A DNA stretch of 64,000 nucleotides from JANQEU01 sp965601455 (GCA_965601455.1 OZ271831.1:3534001-3598000), one strand, 5' to 3'. Positions 27,093-36,675 are shown, numbered from the stretch's first letter. Notes: a model not told the origin generated them from the letters alone. Numbers and translations are program-made.

Positions 27093-27300
27093 TTTCACCA
27101 GATGAAGGCCGTAACCTTCGACTAGTTCCAAGATACTGTTAACAAGCTCCAAATCTTCCTGCAAGCCCTCCGATCTGATCCCTTTCTCAAGCTTCGTTAA
27201 CCACAACCGTAGACGCGATCAACTTCCTCTTAAGAGAAGGAGGAACCTTGTGAGTTCCGCTTGGTATCTCTCTCTTGGTTTAGTAAAGCTGTCTCATTAT
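27082..27300 (-). other. Unknown minus-strand transcript: small RNA or decayed short gene
   Basis: The unit ends in a good terminator. One frame stays open from about 27293 to the TAA inside the terminator, apart from a single in-frame TGA near 27217; the translation is leucine- and lysine-rich ('TKLEKGIRSEGLQEDLELV') but has no ATG and no family was recognised. The RNA also has local hairpins: GGAAC/GTTCC, CTCTTAAGAG and GAAGG/CCTTC. It may be a regulatory RNA or a decayed gene; I could not match it to tmRNA, RNase P, SRP or 6S RNA by eye. Confidence 0.35.
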
Positions 27301-27330
27301 CAGAAAGTTACCAAAAAAATAGTTCCTTAT

Positions 27331-27416
27331 TTATCCACCAGTTAACCCGTGGATAAGTCCGCTCTTACACCCTTTATTAACGGCTAATTGCACCACTTAT
27401 ACACAAGTTATCACCA
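27331..27416. other. Cluster of DnaA-box-like 9-mers, candidate replication origin
   Basis: TTATCCACC (27331-27339), the inverted TTATCCACG (27348-27356, minus), a perfect TTATACACA (27397-27405) and the weaker TTATCACCA (27408-27416) lie within 86 bp; ATATCCACA lies at 27710-27718. TTATNCACA is the conserved DnaA box. The first two form an inverted repeat with a 7-bp gap. The surrounding 0.9 kb has no genes. dnaA itself is not in the window, which is common in Bacteroidota. Confidence 0.4.
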
Positions 27417-27865
27417 TCACGCGAATTTGAGGTATTTCAACAATGACCTGGTGTTATGGAAATTGTAACTAGGGTAGTCGTCAACAGGACTAATTAGAAA
27501 AATCCAATGTCTACTGAAATATGATATTCATAATTATCTAGCCATTTCTATCACATCGTAGTAAGAGACTCTCGCGGAAAGGCTATAGCCATATGGGACT
27601 ATAAATTGCCAGATGATGACTTTTTCGGTACGTCCGTACTCTTCTGGAAGTTCAGTCAGTTATCTAACAATAGTTTTGTAGCATGATATGAGATTTTTGA
27701 CCATCAGTAATATCCACACATACCCGATCACCACACAAGAAATAAGAAAGATTAACTAAACCTCGGCCAAAAGACACATCATACAATTGGGTGATTGATT
27801 CCAATTAATAGCTTAAACTTTATTTCCTGGATTATCGTTATGTGTTGAACTTATATATGTCATAC

Positions 27866-28516
27866 ATGATGAAAAATATGCTCACCGTACTTGTTGTTTT
27901 TGCACTAACTTCTAATTGTACGTCCATCGCCAATGAGAAACAAGCTGATAAAGCGTCTAATGAGCTGTCAACGGTTCAACCTGGAGGACCGCTTGACACC
28001 GCAACCGTCGCTGGAGGTTGCTTTTGGTGTGTAGAGGCTGCATTTGAGCAAATCATTGGTGTTGAGGAAGCGGTCTCCGGATATGCAAGTGGGACTAAAG
28101 AGAACGCGGATTACAGAATTGTTAGTAGCGGTCGAACCAGGCACTCTGAGGCAGTACAAGTTTATTTTGATCCGTCTGTTATCGACTACGAGACTATTCT
28201 TGATATTTTCTTCGTAGCTCATGACCCAACTCAATTGAACAGGCAAGGACCTGATGTGGGTCCACAATACCGATCCGCAGTGTACTACCATTCTGAGGAA
28301 CAAAAGAGGATACTTGAGGCCAAAGTTGCTGAGTTAAACCCAAAGTTCAATAACAAAATAGTAACTGAGATTGAGCCTTTGACCACCTTCTTTCTTGCCG
28401 AGGACTACCATCAGGATTACGAAGAAAAAAACCCTTTTCAGCCTTACATCCTAGCAGTTTCTCGTCCAAAAGTGGAAAAAGTGAAGAAGACATTCCCGGA
28501 CTTAATCCGGAAATAA
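27866..28516 (+). CDS. msrA: Peptide-methionine (S)-S-oxide reductase, exported
   Basis: A 216-residue MsrA with the catalytic motif 'GGCFWCVEAAFE' (nucleophile Cys52 from this start), 'VSGYASG', 'HSEAVQVYFDP' and 'AEDYHQDYEEKNP'. The N-terminus has a hydrophobic stretch with a possible lipobox ('VVFALTSNC'), so it is probably anchored in the periplasm, where it repairs oxidised methionines. The start is uncertain: ATG at 27866 or 27869 fits the signal peptide best, while an in-frame GTG at 27842 would extend it. No obvious partner msrB is adjacent. Confidence 0.92.
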   Translation: MMKNMLTVLVVFALTSNCTSIANEKQADKASNELSTVQPGGPLDTATVAGGCFWCVEAAFEQIIGVEEAVSGYASGTKENADYRIVSSGRTRHSEAVQVYFDPSVIDYETILDIFFVAHDPTQLNRQGPDVGPQYRSAVYYHSEEQKRILEAKVAELNPKFNNKIVTEIEPLTTFFLAEDYHQDYEEKNPFQPYILAVSRPKVEKVKKTFPDLIRK

Positions 28517-28545
28517 AGAGAATAAATAATCCTTATATTTATAAT

Positions 28546-28561
28546 GTGGTAGTTTACTACC
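28546..28561. repeat. Small inverted repeat upstream of the sensor kinase
   Basis: GGTAG-TTTA-CTACC is a perfect 5-bp inverted repeat, 18 bp before the kinase start. It could be an operator or a weak leader hairpin. No known regulator motif was recognised. Confidence 0.3.
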
Positions 28562-28579
28562 GTAGAAACACCGCATTAT

Positions 28580-31500
28580 TTGAAACCTAACCTTCAAAGA
28601 CTTAAAGGATACAGGCATTATCCTATTGTTTGGATTCTTTGCCTTATATGCCCGGTTTGCTGTCTTGGGCAGAGCATTCCATTTGACTACGATAAAATAC
28701 CTTTCTACAACATCACAACGGCTGATGGTTTATCTCAAAGTACTGTATTCAGTATCTACCAGGACCGTATGGGTTACCTGTGGATTGGAACGGAGGACGG
28801 TTTAAACCGTTTTGATGGAAATGAATTTCGGATCTATAGGTCGTTACCTGAAAATCCTTCATCAATCAGTGCAAATTCCATTTCCATCATTTTCGAAGAC
28901 AGTCAAAACCGTCTTTGGATAGGTACTAACCAGGGTGGAATTAATTTAATGGATCGCGAAACGGATACCTTCACTCAATTTCTAAATGATCCAATGGATT
29001 CAAGCACAATAAGTGAAAACTCAGTTACCGGGATTACCGAGGATCATGATGGAAATATATGGATCTCCACCTACTATGGGCTAAATAAGCTGATTCCTGA
29101 AACCGGAGACTTTGTGCGTTATTATGAAAGTTCTGAGGCAGAAGGGCCCTTAAGCAACATACTCTATGGACTGCTAGTTGACGAAGGTCAGCTATTTATT
29201 GCTCATGCGAGAGGAGTATCCATTCTTGACCTTTCAAACGAATCATTTAAACATATTCAAAACGACCCATCATCCCAAATCACGTTGTCCAAAGGTCAGG
29301 TAACCTCAATTTGCAGACGGAATGAAAATGAGATTTGGTTAGGAACCGATGAAAGTGGACTTAATCTGTTTAATAAGAAAACTGGACAAATTACCAACTA
29401 TACCCACGATGAAAGCGACCCGAACTCCATCCCCTCAAACTCCATCAATTCGTTATTTATGGATTGGAATGGAAATACCTGGATCAACACAGAGAATAAA
29501 GGAATTTCAATTTTTAAAGACAACGCCTTTCATCGATTAGTACCCACCAACAACTTTCGGTTTGCTGATGCCTCTGTACTAACTATTCATGAGGGCAAGG
29601 ATAAAGTTTGGATTGGAACGTATGCGGAAGGCATCTATCAGTTTAGTAAAACTGGAATAAACTTCATTCATGAAACTAATTATCACCCAATTTTTGAAAC
29701 TACGGAGAAGAATTCGGTCCTAAGTTTCGCCGAAGATCGATTTGGAAAACTTTGGATCGGAACAGATGGATCAGGACTTTTCAAATATGACCCCGTAACA
29801 GAAACGTATACATCATACCGCACACAAGCTGGAAGAAATAGTATTTCCAGTGATGTGATTAAGACTCTACTGTTTGATAAATATGATAATCTACTTATCG
29901 GTACCTACCTGGGAGGACTAGATTACCTGGATACTAAATCCGGACAAATTAAAAACTACAACTCCCACAACTCAAATTTAGAAAGTAACAGTGTTTGGGC
30001 ACTGGTTGAAGATGAGAATCAAGTTTGGATAGGAACCCTGAATGGTTTGTACCAAATGGACTCGGAATCCCGCGAAATTCGGGCAATCACATCAGATATT
30101 CAAAACCCGAAGGCTTATCCGTCTGCATACACTTCCTGTGCGTTGAGAACCTCAGATGGAAGTATCTGGCTTGGCACGGCAGTAGGTCTTGTTCGTTACT
30201 TACCGGCTTATGATGAATTTGAACGATTCGATGAGCGTAATAGTAACCTTGCCAGTGGTGACATTAAATCTATGATGGAAGCGAGAAATGGTGATCTTTG
30301 GTTGGTTACCTCAATCGGGATTTCACGCTTTATCACGACGACAGGAGGTTTTGTCAATCTGGATATGCGTGGAAAAATAACCACACAAGCGCGATCAATT
30401 CTTGAGGATGATAATGGCAACCTATGGTTATCAACATTGAATGGAATCTATAAACTTGATGCCTCCGGTGAAATCATCGCACAGTTTGATTTAAGTGATG
30501 GACTGCAAGGAAAAGAGTTTAATGCTGGTGCGGCCTTACGAGGTTCGAATGGAATTTATTACTTCGGTGGTCTAAATGGTTACAATGTTTTTGATGCTGA
30601 AGAGGTTGTTTATGATAATGGAGGGCCATCAGTCGTTTTTTCTGACTTGCTCCTTTTTAATGAACCTGTTGAACCCGGCAATGAACCGTTTTTCACGAAA
30701 ACCCTCAATTATCAGAAAAGTCTCTTTCTTCCATATGATAAGAACTACTTGAGTATTACCTATTCCGCAATAGACTTCAATTTTCCGAAGTCAATTGAAT
30801 ATGCGTATATGTTAGATGGCTTTGAAGATGATTGGAATTACGTGGAAGAAAAAAATATGGCGACCTATACTAATCTTCCAGCCGGAAATTACACGTTCAC
30901 AGTAAAGGCAAAAAAAAGATATGGTGAATGGACAATAGAACCTAAGACCGTGAATATTTTCATTGAAACCCCATTTTGGCAAACGAACTGGTTCTATATC
31001 ACCGCCGCTACAAGCTTACTATTCTTGATCACATTTGTCTTCCGTTGGCGGACCAACACATTAATCCTGCGTAGCGAAAAACTTGAAACCCATGTCAAGC
31101 AACGGACTGATGCTTTGAGAGATGAGGTGGAAAACAGGAAAAAAACGGAAAATGAACTTCGTAAAACGGTGAACCAACTTAAGCATGCCCAACATCAACT
31201 GGTAACGAAAGAGAAAATGGCTTCTGTAGGTGTTCTGACAGCAGGGATTGCTCATGAACTCAATAACCCACTTAATTTCATCGCAGGAGGATTGAACATC
31301 CTCAAAAGTGAATTCGACAAAGATAGAATTCCTATGAAAGAACTGGAAGAACGGATGTCACGAAATGACGATCTGAAACTTGTTTACGCTGTGCGTCTAA
31401 TTGACGAGGGCTTTCAACGTTCACATATGGTCGTTAAAAGCTTGACCAGTCTTTCAAATAAGGAACAACCAGTAATGATGATCACAGATCTATCGGAAAT

Positions 31501-31945
31501 GATTGACTTTATTCTCGACAAAATGGCTGACGAGATAGAAGGTGTCGAGGTCGAGAAAGAGATTATGCTGACTTCGATAGTTGTCCTGATGGACCGGCTT
31601 CAACAGGTTTTGATTAACATCATTGAAAACGCGATTGAAGCGACAAAAACAAACAATCATAAGAACCCTAAGAAAATCAAAATCAGCACCGAAAAAGTCC
31701 TCGAAAAAGGAGAAGAGAAAGCGATAATCTCGATATTCAATACTGGATTACCGATTAACGAGAAGATCCTTCCAAGGGTCTTTGATCCCTTTTTCACCAC
31801 TAAAGAGCAGGGAACAGGATACGGTCTTGGTCTGTCAACGGCGTATTCATTTATTGAACAGCAGGGAGGGACAATCACGGTCGATAACGTGAAAAACGGA
31901 GTACTGTTTACCGTGAAACTTCCATATGTAGAAATATCGGACTAG
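28580..31945 (+). CDS. Sensor histidine kinase with two-component regulator propeller and Y_Y_Y domain
   Basis: A 1121-residue membrane sensor. A signal peptide (about residues 1-31) is followed by repeated propeller blades with 'WIGT..GLNRFD' motifs (about 45-690), a Y_Y_Y domain (about 715-790, 'YMLDGFEDDWNYV'), one membrane helix (about 805-825), a coiled coil, and a kinase: H-box 'LTAGIAHELNNPL' (His892), N-box 'LINIIENAIEATK' and G-box 'GTGYGLGLSTAYSFIEQQGG'. Unlike hybrid HTCS proteins it has no receiver or HTH domain. The start is TTG; no ATG lies before the signal peptide. The signal is probably a glycan or other periplasmic ligand, and the response regulator must be elsewhere. Confidence 0.9.
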   Translation: MKPNLQRLKGYRHYPIVWILCLICPVCCLGQSIPFDYDKIPFYNITTADGLSQSTVFSIYQDRMGYLWIGTEDGLNRFDGNEFRIYRSLPENPSSISANSISIIFEDSQNRLWIGTNQGGINLMDRETDTFTQFLNDPMDSSTISENSVTGITEDHDGNIWISTYYGLNKLIPETGDFVRYYESSEAEGPLSNILYGLLVDEGQLFIAHARGVSILDLSNESFKHIQNDPSSQITLSKGQVTSICRRNENEIWLGTDESGLNLFNKKTGQITNYTHDESDPNSIPSNSINSLFMDWNGNTWINTENKGISIFKDNAFHRLVPTNNFRFADASVLTIHEGKDKVWIGTYAEGIYQFSKTGINFIHETNYHPIFETTEKNSVLSFAEDRFGKLWIGTDGSGLFKYDPVTETYTSYRTQAGRNSISSDVIKTLLFDKYDNLLIGTYLGGLDYLDTKSGQIKNYNSHNSNLESNSVWALVEDENQVWIGTLNGLYQMDSESREIRAITSDIQNPKAYPSAYTSCALRTSDGSIWLGTAVGLVRYLPAYDEFERFDERNSNLASGDIKSMMEARNGDLWLVTSIGISRFITTTGGFVNLDMRGKITTQARSILEDDNGNLWLSTLNGIYKLDASGEIIAQFDLSDGLQGKEFNAGAALRGSNGIYYFGGLNGYNVFDAEEVVYDNGGPSVVFSDLLLFNEPVEPGNEPFFTKTLNYQKSLFLPYDKNYLSITYSAIDFNFPKSIEYAYMLDGFEDDWNYVEEKNMATYTNLPAGNYTFTVKAKKRYGEWTIEPKTVNIFIETPFWQTNWFYITAATSLLFLITFVFRWRTNTLILRSEKLETHVKQRTDALRDEVENRKKTENELRKTVNQLKHAQHQLVTKEKMASVGVLTAGIAHELNNPLNFIAGGLNILKSEFDKDRIPMKELEERMSRNDDLKLVYAVRLIDEGFQRSHMVVKSLTSLSNKEQPVMMITDLSEMIDFILDKMADEIEGVEVEKEIMLTSIVVLMDRLQQVLINIIENAIEATKTNNHKNPKKIKISTEKVLEKGEEKAIISIFNTGLPINEKILPRVFDPFFTTKEQGTGYGLGLSTAYSFIEQQGGTITVDNVKNGVLFTVKLPYVEISD

Positions 31946-32406
31946 AGTTCTAGCGAGACGTTGGCGAACACTGCAGCTACTTCTTCAGCTTTTTTCGTCC
32001 CCCAGAGTATTTCCTCAAATTCCACGGTATCCTGATATCGAATATTTAGAGCCACATTGAGCACATTGTCCAGTGCACTGATAGCCTCATCTTTCGTCAT
32101 CATCGACTTCTTCACGGATTTTCTAAGATACTTGTCAACCTTCTTTACAGAGTTGTAAATACTCATCTTTTCTATTACAATCTTATCGACGGGGTTGGTA
32201 GGGGAAGAAGGTTCTACATACGTGTAACTCTCATCAAGAAGCTGAAACTTATAGGCAATATCGTCTCCAAAATCGTGCTTTTTGATTTCTGAAGTACTCA
32301 TCACTTCCGCCATTTCCTCCTCCTGATAGTAAAATGTGTACTTATCTTGAGCATAACCCAACAGGGCGAAAAATAACAGCCCACCGGCCATCACTAGTCT
32401 ATTCAT
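31942..32406 (-). CDS. Secreted protein of unknown function
   Basis: A 154-residue protein starting 'MNRLVMAGGLLFFALLGYAQ', a clear signal peptide; an in-frame ATG 48 bp upstream would place extra residues before it. The mature part is charged with a KKSMMTKDEAISAL segment and no recognised domain. Its stop overlaps the convergent kinase gene by 4 bp. It lies 79 bp downstream of the gluzincin gene on the same strand and may be co-transcribed. Function unknown. Confidence 0.75.
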   Translation of the reverse strand: MNRLVMAGGLLFFALLGYAQDKYTFYYQEEEMAEVMSTSEIKKHDFGDDIAYKFQLLDESYTYVEPSSPTNPVDKIVIEKMSIYNSVKKVDKYLRKSVKKSMMTKDEAISALDNVLNVALNIRYQDTVEFEEILWGTKKAEEVAAVFANVSLEL

Positions 32407-32485
32407 TCTTAAAAAAAGGTTTTGTGTTTTATTTGAACCGCCAAATATAAACACCTAAACGAATACAATCCATTACGTATTGCAT

Positions 32486-35398
32486 TCAATTAACGTCAAT
32501 CCCATAGGACACAAGTAGAAATTCAAACTGGTTTGCTGACTGAGTAGTTGCATCCAATAATCTGCTAAAGCGAAAGCCAATTGTGGGGTCAACCGACCTG
32601 AAAAACCGAAAATCAAATGTAATTTCCGCCCCAATCGATCTGAATTGTTCATCCGTTCTCACCGTCCGATTACTAGCTCTTACCGGTGTAATATTCGTGA
32701 ACTCCCGAACGTCATATGAATCAGTTCCAATGTTAGAATAATCCGCAAAGACGGTTCCAACAATCCTTTTCAAAAACACTACAGGCCCCAATGAAAGGTC
32801 CGGATATAAAAGGGGAAGCCTGTAATTAACCCCATACTTTTGAGCCTGATCATGTGGACTGGCAAAATAACCCCGGGAATATCGAAATACATCTATGAAT
32901 TTGTAGGAAGCAAGAAAAGGCTCTGAATTGAAATGGACGTCGAAAAACAAACTATGATTTTTTGCTATTCCAGGAAGGAATATAAAACTGCTGCTTTGTA
33001 AGTATTCACTCTGATTGAAAGAAGTCCCTACTGTTCTTCTGGCAATAAGTGTACTCTGAATTCCTAACCTCGGGTTTACATGTTGGTAGGCTCTTCTTTT
33101 GAGTACGCTGAAACTCAAATTGGTTCTTAACGCCCCAAAAGATCCATTGGCCCCCAAAGTTTCATCCCGATAGTCAACCCAGATTTGCTCATAGGCGCCC
33201 GTTACCCACAGTCGGGAAAAATAGTTACGTCTGGTTAAGTTAAAGGGTAAAGTAACCTCCAGGGATACCTTGGATTCATCCCAAACCTGGGAGAGCGTTT
33301 GAATTACTGGTAGGAAACCGTCATCTTGCCGGATCTCCCTGTAAACTGGAATGAAACGACTCCTGGTCGATTGAGCGAAACTCATACCGAAAACTGGAAA
33401 GTACTTTCCAAATTCTGTACTAGCACCAAAAGTAGAAGCCCGTTCGTTAAGGTTGTACTCCATCGAAAGGGATCCAGTTAAGGTACTGATCGCATTATCG
33501 AAGAATATGCCACCACCAATAGTAGGGTTCTGACTATCTAAACTAATGTCACTTACTGATGGGCTCCAGCTATGTACACTAAAGGTTCCTTTGTATTTTG
33601 ATACTGGATATACTTTATCATCCCCGTATAAGATATCTGGCCTTGGTTCCAATGGTTCATAATAATCAGCACTAGAAGTCAACTGCCCTTCAAATGGGCT
33701 TATTACGACGTTGTCTAATTCCAATGACCTTAGCTCGTAACCATTGACGGTATACTTGCTCACTAATAATCGATCTCCATTCGGTGAAACATCTGGTTGC
33801 ACCGCTCCAAAATCTGTTGATGTTACTTGATATATAGTGTTCGCATCAAGTACATATACTTCGTCAGTCCCGGTAAAAATTCCACCAAAGTATATTTTAC
33901 CGCCACGTGGTTTTAAATAGGTGATTTGGTCTGGATAATATGGTGTCAATTGCGACCATTCGCCTGCATCAAGGCTTAGATGAAATATTGCATTTTGATC
34001 CATCTTCTTACCAACTACCACCAACCCATTCTCGACCCATTGAGGAAAGGCAAACTTTAGTCTCTCCGAATGCTCAATAACCTGCTCCACCTTTCCATCT
34101 GCCAGTGACACAATATGCAACTCCTGTAATCCATCCTCCCGGTAGTTTACAGCGACTATTCGCTTGTCATCAGGATGAAGATCCGGTGCGAGATACTTGG
34201 TCCTCTTTGTGTGCGTTCGAATGTCTCCACTTTCCAGATCGTAACTCTTTATTATTGAATAATCCCTATTGTCCCACCGAAGATCAAAGGTATTTTCTGC
34301 CCATACCACGCGACTGCCCTCAATAGAAATAGTCGCATTTCCTCTATCATAGAATCCCGGTTCCATGAGCTTTTTTGAATGCCCTGAATTAAGGTTTAAT
34401 AAGTAAAATGTGGGAATGTCTTTAAACCCTGATTTTTCGAAAACAACCAGACTGTCGTTGACAAAAGTCGCATTACGGTAATTAGTAAAGCCCAACTTTT
34501 TTTCCCCAACAACAAATTCGGAGGGTGTAAGTGTTTTCGATTCAATTTCATTGACCCATTCCTCCTCAAGTTCATCAAATGTTTCCCTAAATAGTTGAGG
34601 GGTTCTATAACCGGTATTCCTTTTCATACTCTTACTAAGCGGGTAAATAATTCCTTTATATCTAACCGATTCATCTACGAGTTTAAACCATATTTCGGGT
34701 CCAAATTTTCTACGAAGTGATGTCGTCATAAAGTACCCCAAGCCATAATGATTTGGAACGAATTCTCTGAAGGAGTTTCCCCTGGCTTTTTCGTATGTAT
34801 ATTTCCGATCTGCTAATATCATTGCCTTAAACTGATTTTCGAATTGCGGCATTCTACCCCTACCCGCCCGGGTGCTGATGGTCTCGTAGAATACGGCATC
34901 TCCTTCGAGAAACCAGTTTGGCAGAGCCATAACCGTACTTCCTCCCCAACCATTTTGCCCAAAAAGGAATCCCATCAATCTTGTTACTCCCTTGTTCGCG
35001 TTTTGAAATTGCTGAACATGACGATATTCGTGGATCGACAATAAATCCAACCAGTCAACGGCTCCCGAAAAGTTGTTTTGCGGACCAAATGCATAAAACT
35101 CGGATCTCCAAGGACTTACAGTTACGAATCCATTGGAAGTAAGTGTTTGATTATGCAGTATAATCGGTATTTTTTTCAGCTTATTCCCAAGCCTGTAAGA
35201 CTCGTTTCGTGCCATTCGATCGATGACATTGGCTACCCGCTGAGCCTGATCCTCACCTCCTTCCAGGAAAATGATACGAGCTTCTCTCGTATTGATTTCC
35301 TTCCATTCAAGGTTTGAAGGATTCAACCCTAGTGGGTACGATTGTGACCAGCCGTGTATGGAACAGAGGAGTAATAGTATGGAAATTATTCTCATCAA
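32486..35398 (-). CDS. Exported gluzincin-like protein with TolB-type propeller and C-terminal beta-barrel
   Basis: A 970-residue protein with a signal peptide (residues 1-19). Residues 30-270 resemble a zinc metallopeptidase: His123-Glu-Tyr-Arg-His127 (HExxH) and Glu165 in 'NWFLEGDAVF' at the distance expected for gluzincins. Residues about 280-590 hold repeated TolB-like blades ('LAPDLHPDDKRIVAVNYREDGLQELHIVSL', in pieces). The last 350 residues are rich in alternating strands and end in a short C-terminus ('LLVSYGIDVN'), like an outer-membrane barrel. It overlaps the LpxR-like gene by 4 bp. A role in envelope remodelling is inferred. Confidence 0.75.
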   Translation of the reverse strand: MMRIISILLLLCSIHGWSQSYPLGLNPSNLEWKEINTREARIIFLEGGEDQAQRVANVIDRMARNESYRLGNKLKKIPIILHNQTLTSNGFVTVSPWRSEFYAFGPQNNFSGAVDWLDLLSIHEYRHVQQFQNANKGVTRLMGFLFGQNGWGGSTVMALPNWFLEGDAVFYETISTRAGRGRMPQFENQFKAMILADRKYTYEKARGNSFREFVPNHYGLGYFMTTSLRRKFGPEIWFKLVDESVRYKGIIYPLSKSMKRNTGYRTPQLFRETFDELEEEWVNEIESKTLTPSEFVVGEKKLGFTNYRNATFVNDSLVVFEKSGFKDIPTFYLLNLNSGHSKKLMEPGFYDRGNATISIEGSRVVWAENTFDLRWDNRDYSIIKSYDLESGDIRTHTKRTKYLAPDLHPDDKRIVAVNYREDGLQELHIVSLADGKVEQVIEHSERLKFAFPQWVENGLVVVGKKMDQNAIFHLSLDAGEWSQLTPYYPDQITYLKPRGGKIYFGGIFTGTDEVYVLDANTIYQVTSTDFGAVQPDVSPNGDRLLVSKYTVNGYELRSLELDNVVISPFEGQLTSSADYYEPLEPRPDILYGDDKVYPVSKYKGTFSVHSWSPSVSDISLDSQNPTIGGGIFFDNAISTLTGSLSMEYNLNERASTFGASTEFGKYFPVFGMSFAQSTRSRFIPVYREIRQDDGFLPVIQTLSQVWDESKVSLEVTLPFNLTRRNYFSRLWVTGAYEQIWVDYRDETLGANGSFGALRTNLSFSVLKRRAYQHVNPRLGIQSTLIARRTVGTSFNQSEYLQSSSFIFLPGIAKNHSLFFDVHFNSEPFLASYKFIDVFRYSRGYFASPHDQAQKYGVNYRLPLLYPDLSLGPVVFLKRIVGTVFADYSNIGTDSYDVREFTNITPVRASNRTVRTDEQFRSIGAEITFDFRFFRSVDPTIGFRFSRLLDATTQSANQFEFLLVSYGIDVN

Positions 35399-36336
35399 AA
35401 CCTATAGTTAAAATGCATCCCTACGTATGTATGATAAACTGACTCGTTCGTCTCTTTAGTACGGAGATAGTGAAATATCCTCCAATCAAGTCTTGACCAA
35501 CTCATCATTAGACCTGACTTGCTCTGGATAATCCAGGTTACCGGCTCTTCCACATGTATATCTGAGGGAAAAAGTAATCTCCCCTCAATGGTACTGTTGT
35601 ATATATTGTATTCAATACTTGGTCCGAAGAAGAAATAGAACTCCCGGAGACCTACAAAATCGCGAAGATTCTCAACTAACTGCAGACCATTAAAATGGAC
35701 GGACTCATAAAGTGGCTTGGATTTTCCTAAACGAAAAATGAAATCCTGCCTGACCTGATTAAATAATGTTCCGATGGCCAGATTACTTTCAGGAACAAAA
35801 TCAAAGCGATCTGTAATTTCTATCTCCCGAGCATGGGTCAGATAAACATTCGCAATCAGCATATTACCTATTTCATACTCCCAGCCTCTAGGAGGTATGA
35901 GACCCAAAATACGATGCCAAAAAGTATGAATGGTTGAAACACCACTGGCTGGCCCGAGAATTCCAAGTTCGGAATGAACCCGATTATAGGTATTTCTAGG
36001 TGTATACCATTCACTTCCTATCTCGACAGAGAATGTGCCGGCATAAGGTCGGTCGAAGCTTGTTATGCGCTCCCAACTCAGCAACTTTGGCGTGTATATC
36101 CTTTGAGAAATCCCCAATGAAAGTGTCCTTTTTACCGAGTCACTTGTAATTCGACTCATACGATAATATCCAAAGAGCCCACTTGTATAGTATTGATCTC
36201 TATAAAAAGAGGTAAATACATCATTGTCGACAACAACTTGAAAACCCCTGTTGTAACCAGCAAGTATGGGAGTATCTTGTCCTAGTGCGTACAAGGACCC
36301 AAACAAAAAGAAATATTTAAGAAAGATTTTTGTCAT
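35395..36336 (-). CDS. LpxR-like lipid A 3'-O-deacylase
   Basis: A 313-residue protein of the LpxR (DUF2219) family. The signal peptide ends near residue 19. The motif 'VVDNDVF' (Asn38, Asp39) with 'DQYYTSGL' corresponds to the NDxxxxxDxxYTNG start of LpxR; 'DRPYAGTFSVEIG', 'ELGILGPASG' and 'TFWHRILG' (active-site His candidate) follow in the right order. LpxR is an outer-membrane barrel that removes the 3' acyloxyacyl chain from lipid A. It is the first gene of a unit with the gluzincin/propeller protein (4-bp overlap). The family is likely; activity here is inferred. Confidence 0.8.
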   Translation of the reverse strand: MTKIFLKYFFLFGSLYALGQDTPILAGYNRGFQVVVDNDVFTSFYRDQYYTSGLFGYYRMSRITSDSVKRTLSLGISQRIYTPKLLSWERITSFDRPYAGTFSVEIGSEWYTPRNTYNRVHSELGILGPASGVSTIHTFWHRILGLIPPRGWEYEIGNMLIANVYLTHAREIEITDRFDFVPESNLAIGTLFNQVRQDFIFRLGKSKPLYESVHFNGLQLVENLRDFVGLREFYFFFGPSIEYNIYNSTIEGRLLFPSDIHVEEPVTWIIQSKSGLMMSWSRLDWRIFHYLRTKETNESVYHTYVGMHFNYRF

Positions 36337-36675
36337 CTACTACCCAATAACAAATTTGATTCTTGGGATTATTGTCAAGGATGATATGATATTGACCGAG
36401 CAAAGAACAACAAATGAAACGAATAAATTTCGCTGAAAATATTTTTGATCAGTCCCATGAAAGTTCTTGAACAAACCCGGTCATGATAATTGATTATCCA
36501 AACTTGGTATCATATTTGATATTGTGGTTGTCGAGCGAAGAAATAAACTATTTAAAGTCGAAAAAATACATTTTCAACAAAAAATTGGCTTCGGTCAATC
36601 TAAACTACTGTAATTGTTATATTAGTCTTTATAAAACAACTTGTAGCTGTTCTTAGAGGCTCTAAATTAGATATC
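36337..36675. other. Intergenic region between two divergent genes
   Basis: About 340 bp, AT-rich, between the LpxR-like gene and a secreted protein gene. No gene, tRNA, clear repeat or strong hairpin was seen. It probably holds two divergent promoters. Confidence 0.5.

Larger units (their letters stand above)
26950..27865. other. Gene-free stretch of about 0.9 kb: terminators, minus-strand unit, DnaA-box-like sites
   Basis: No convincing protein gene is present. From left to right it holds the iorB terminator (26969-27004), a minus-strand intrinsic terminator (27051-27092) that closes a degenerate open frame or small RNA (to about 27300), a cluster of DnaA-box-like 9-mers (27331-27416, and one at 27710), and an AT-rich run before msrA. 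It is the longest gene-free stretch of the window. See the separate entries. Confidence 0.7.

Noticed and set aside
27051..27300. RNase P RNA, tmRNA, SRP RNA or 6S RNA on the minus strand
   Set aside because: A GAGGAAG string recalls RNase P, but the conserved GAGGAAAGTCC block and the rest of the core are lacking; no tRNA-like ends for tmRNA; no long 6S-type rod.
28546..28561. Terminator of msrA
   Set aside because: The stem has only five base pairs and no T-run follows.
30025..30420. Alternative frames within the sensor kinase gene
   Set aside because: They arise from the repeated propeller motif and lack coding character.
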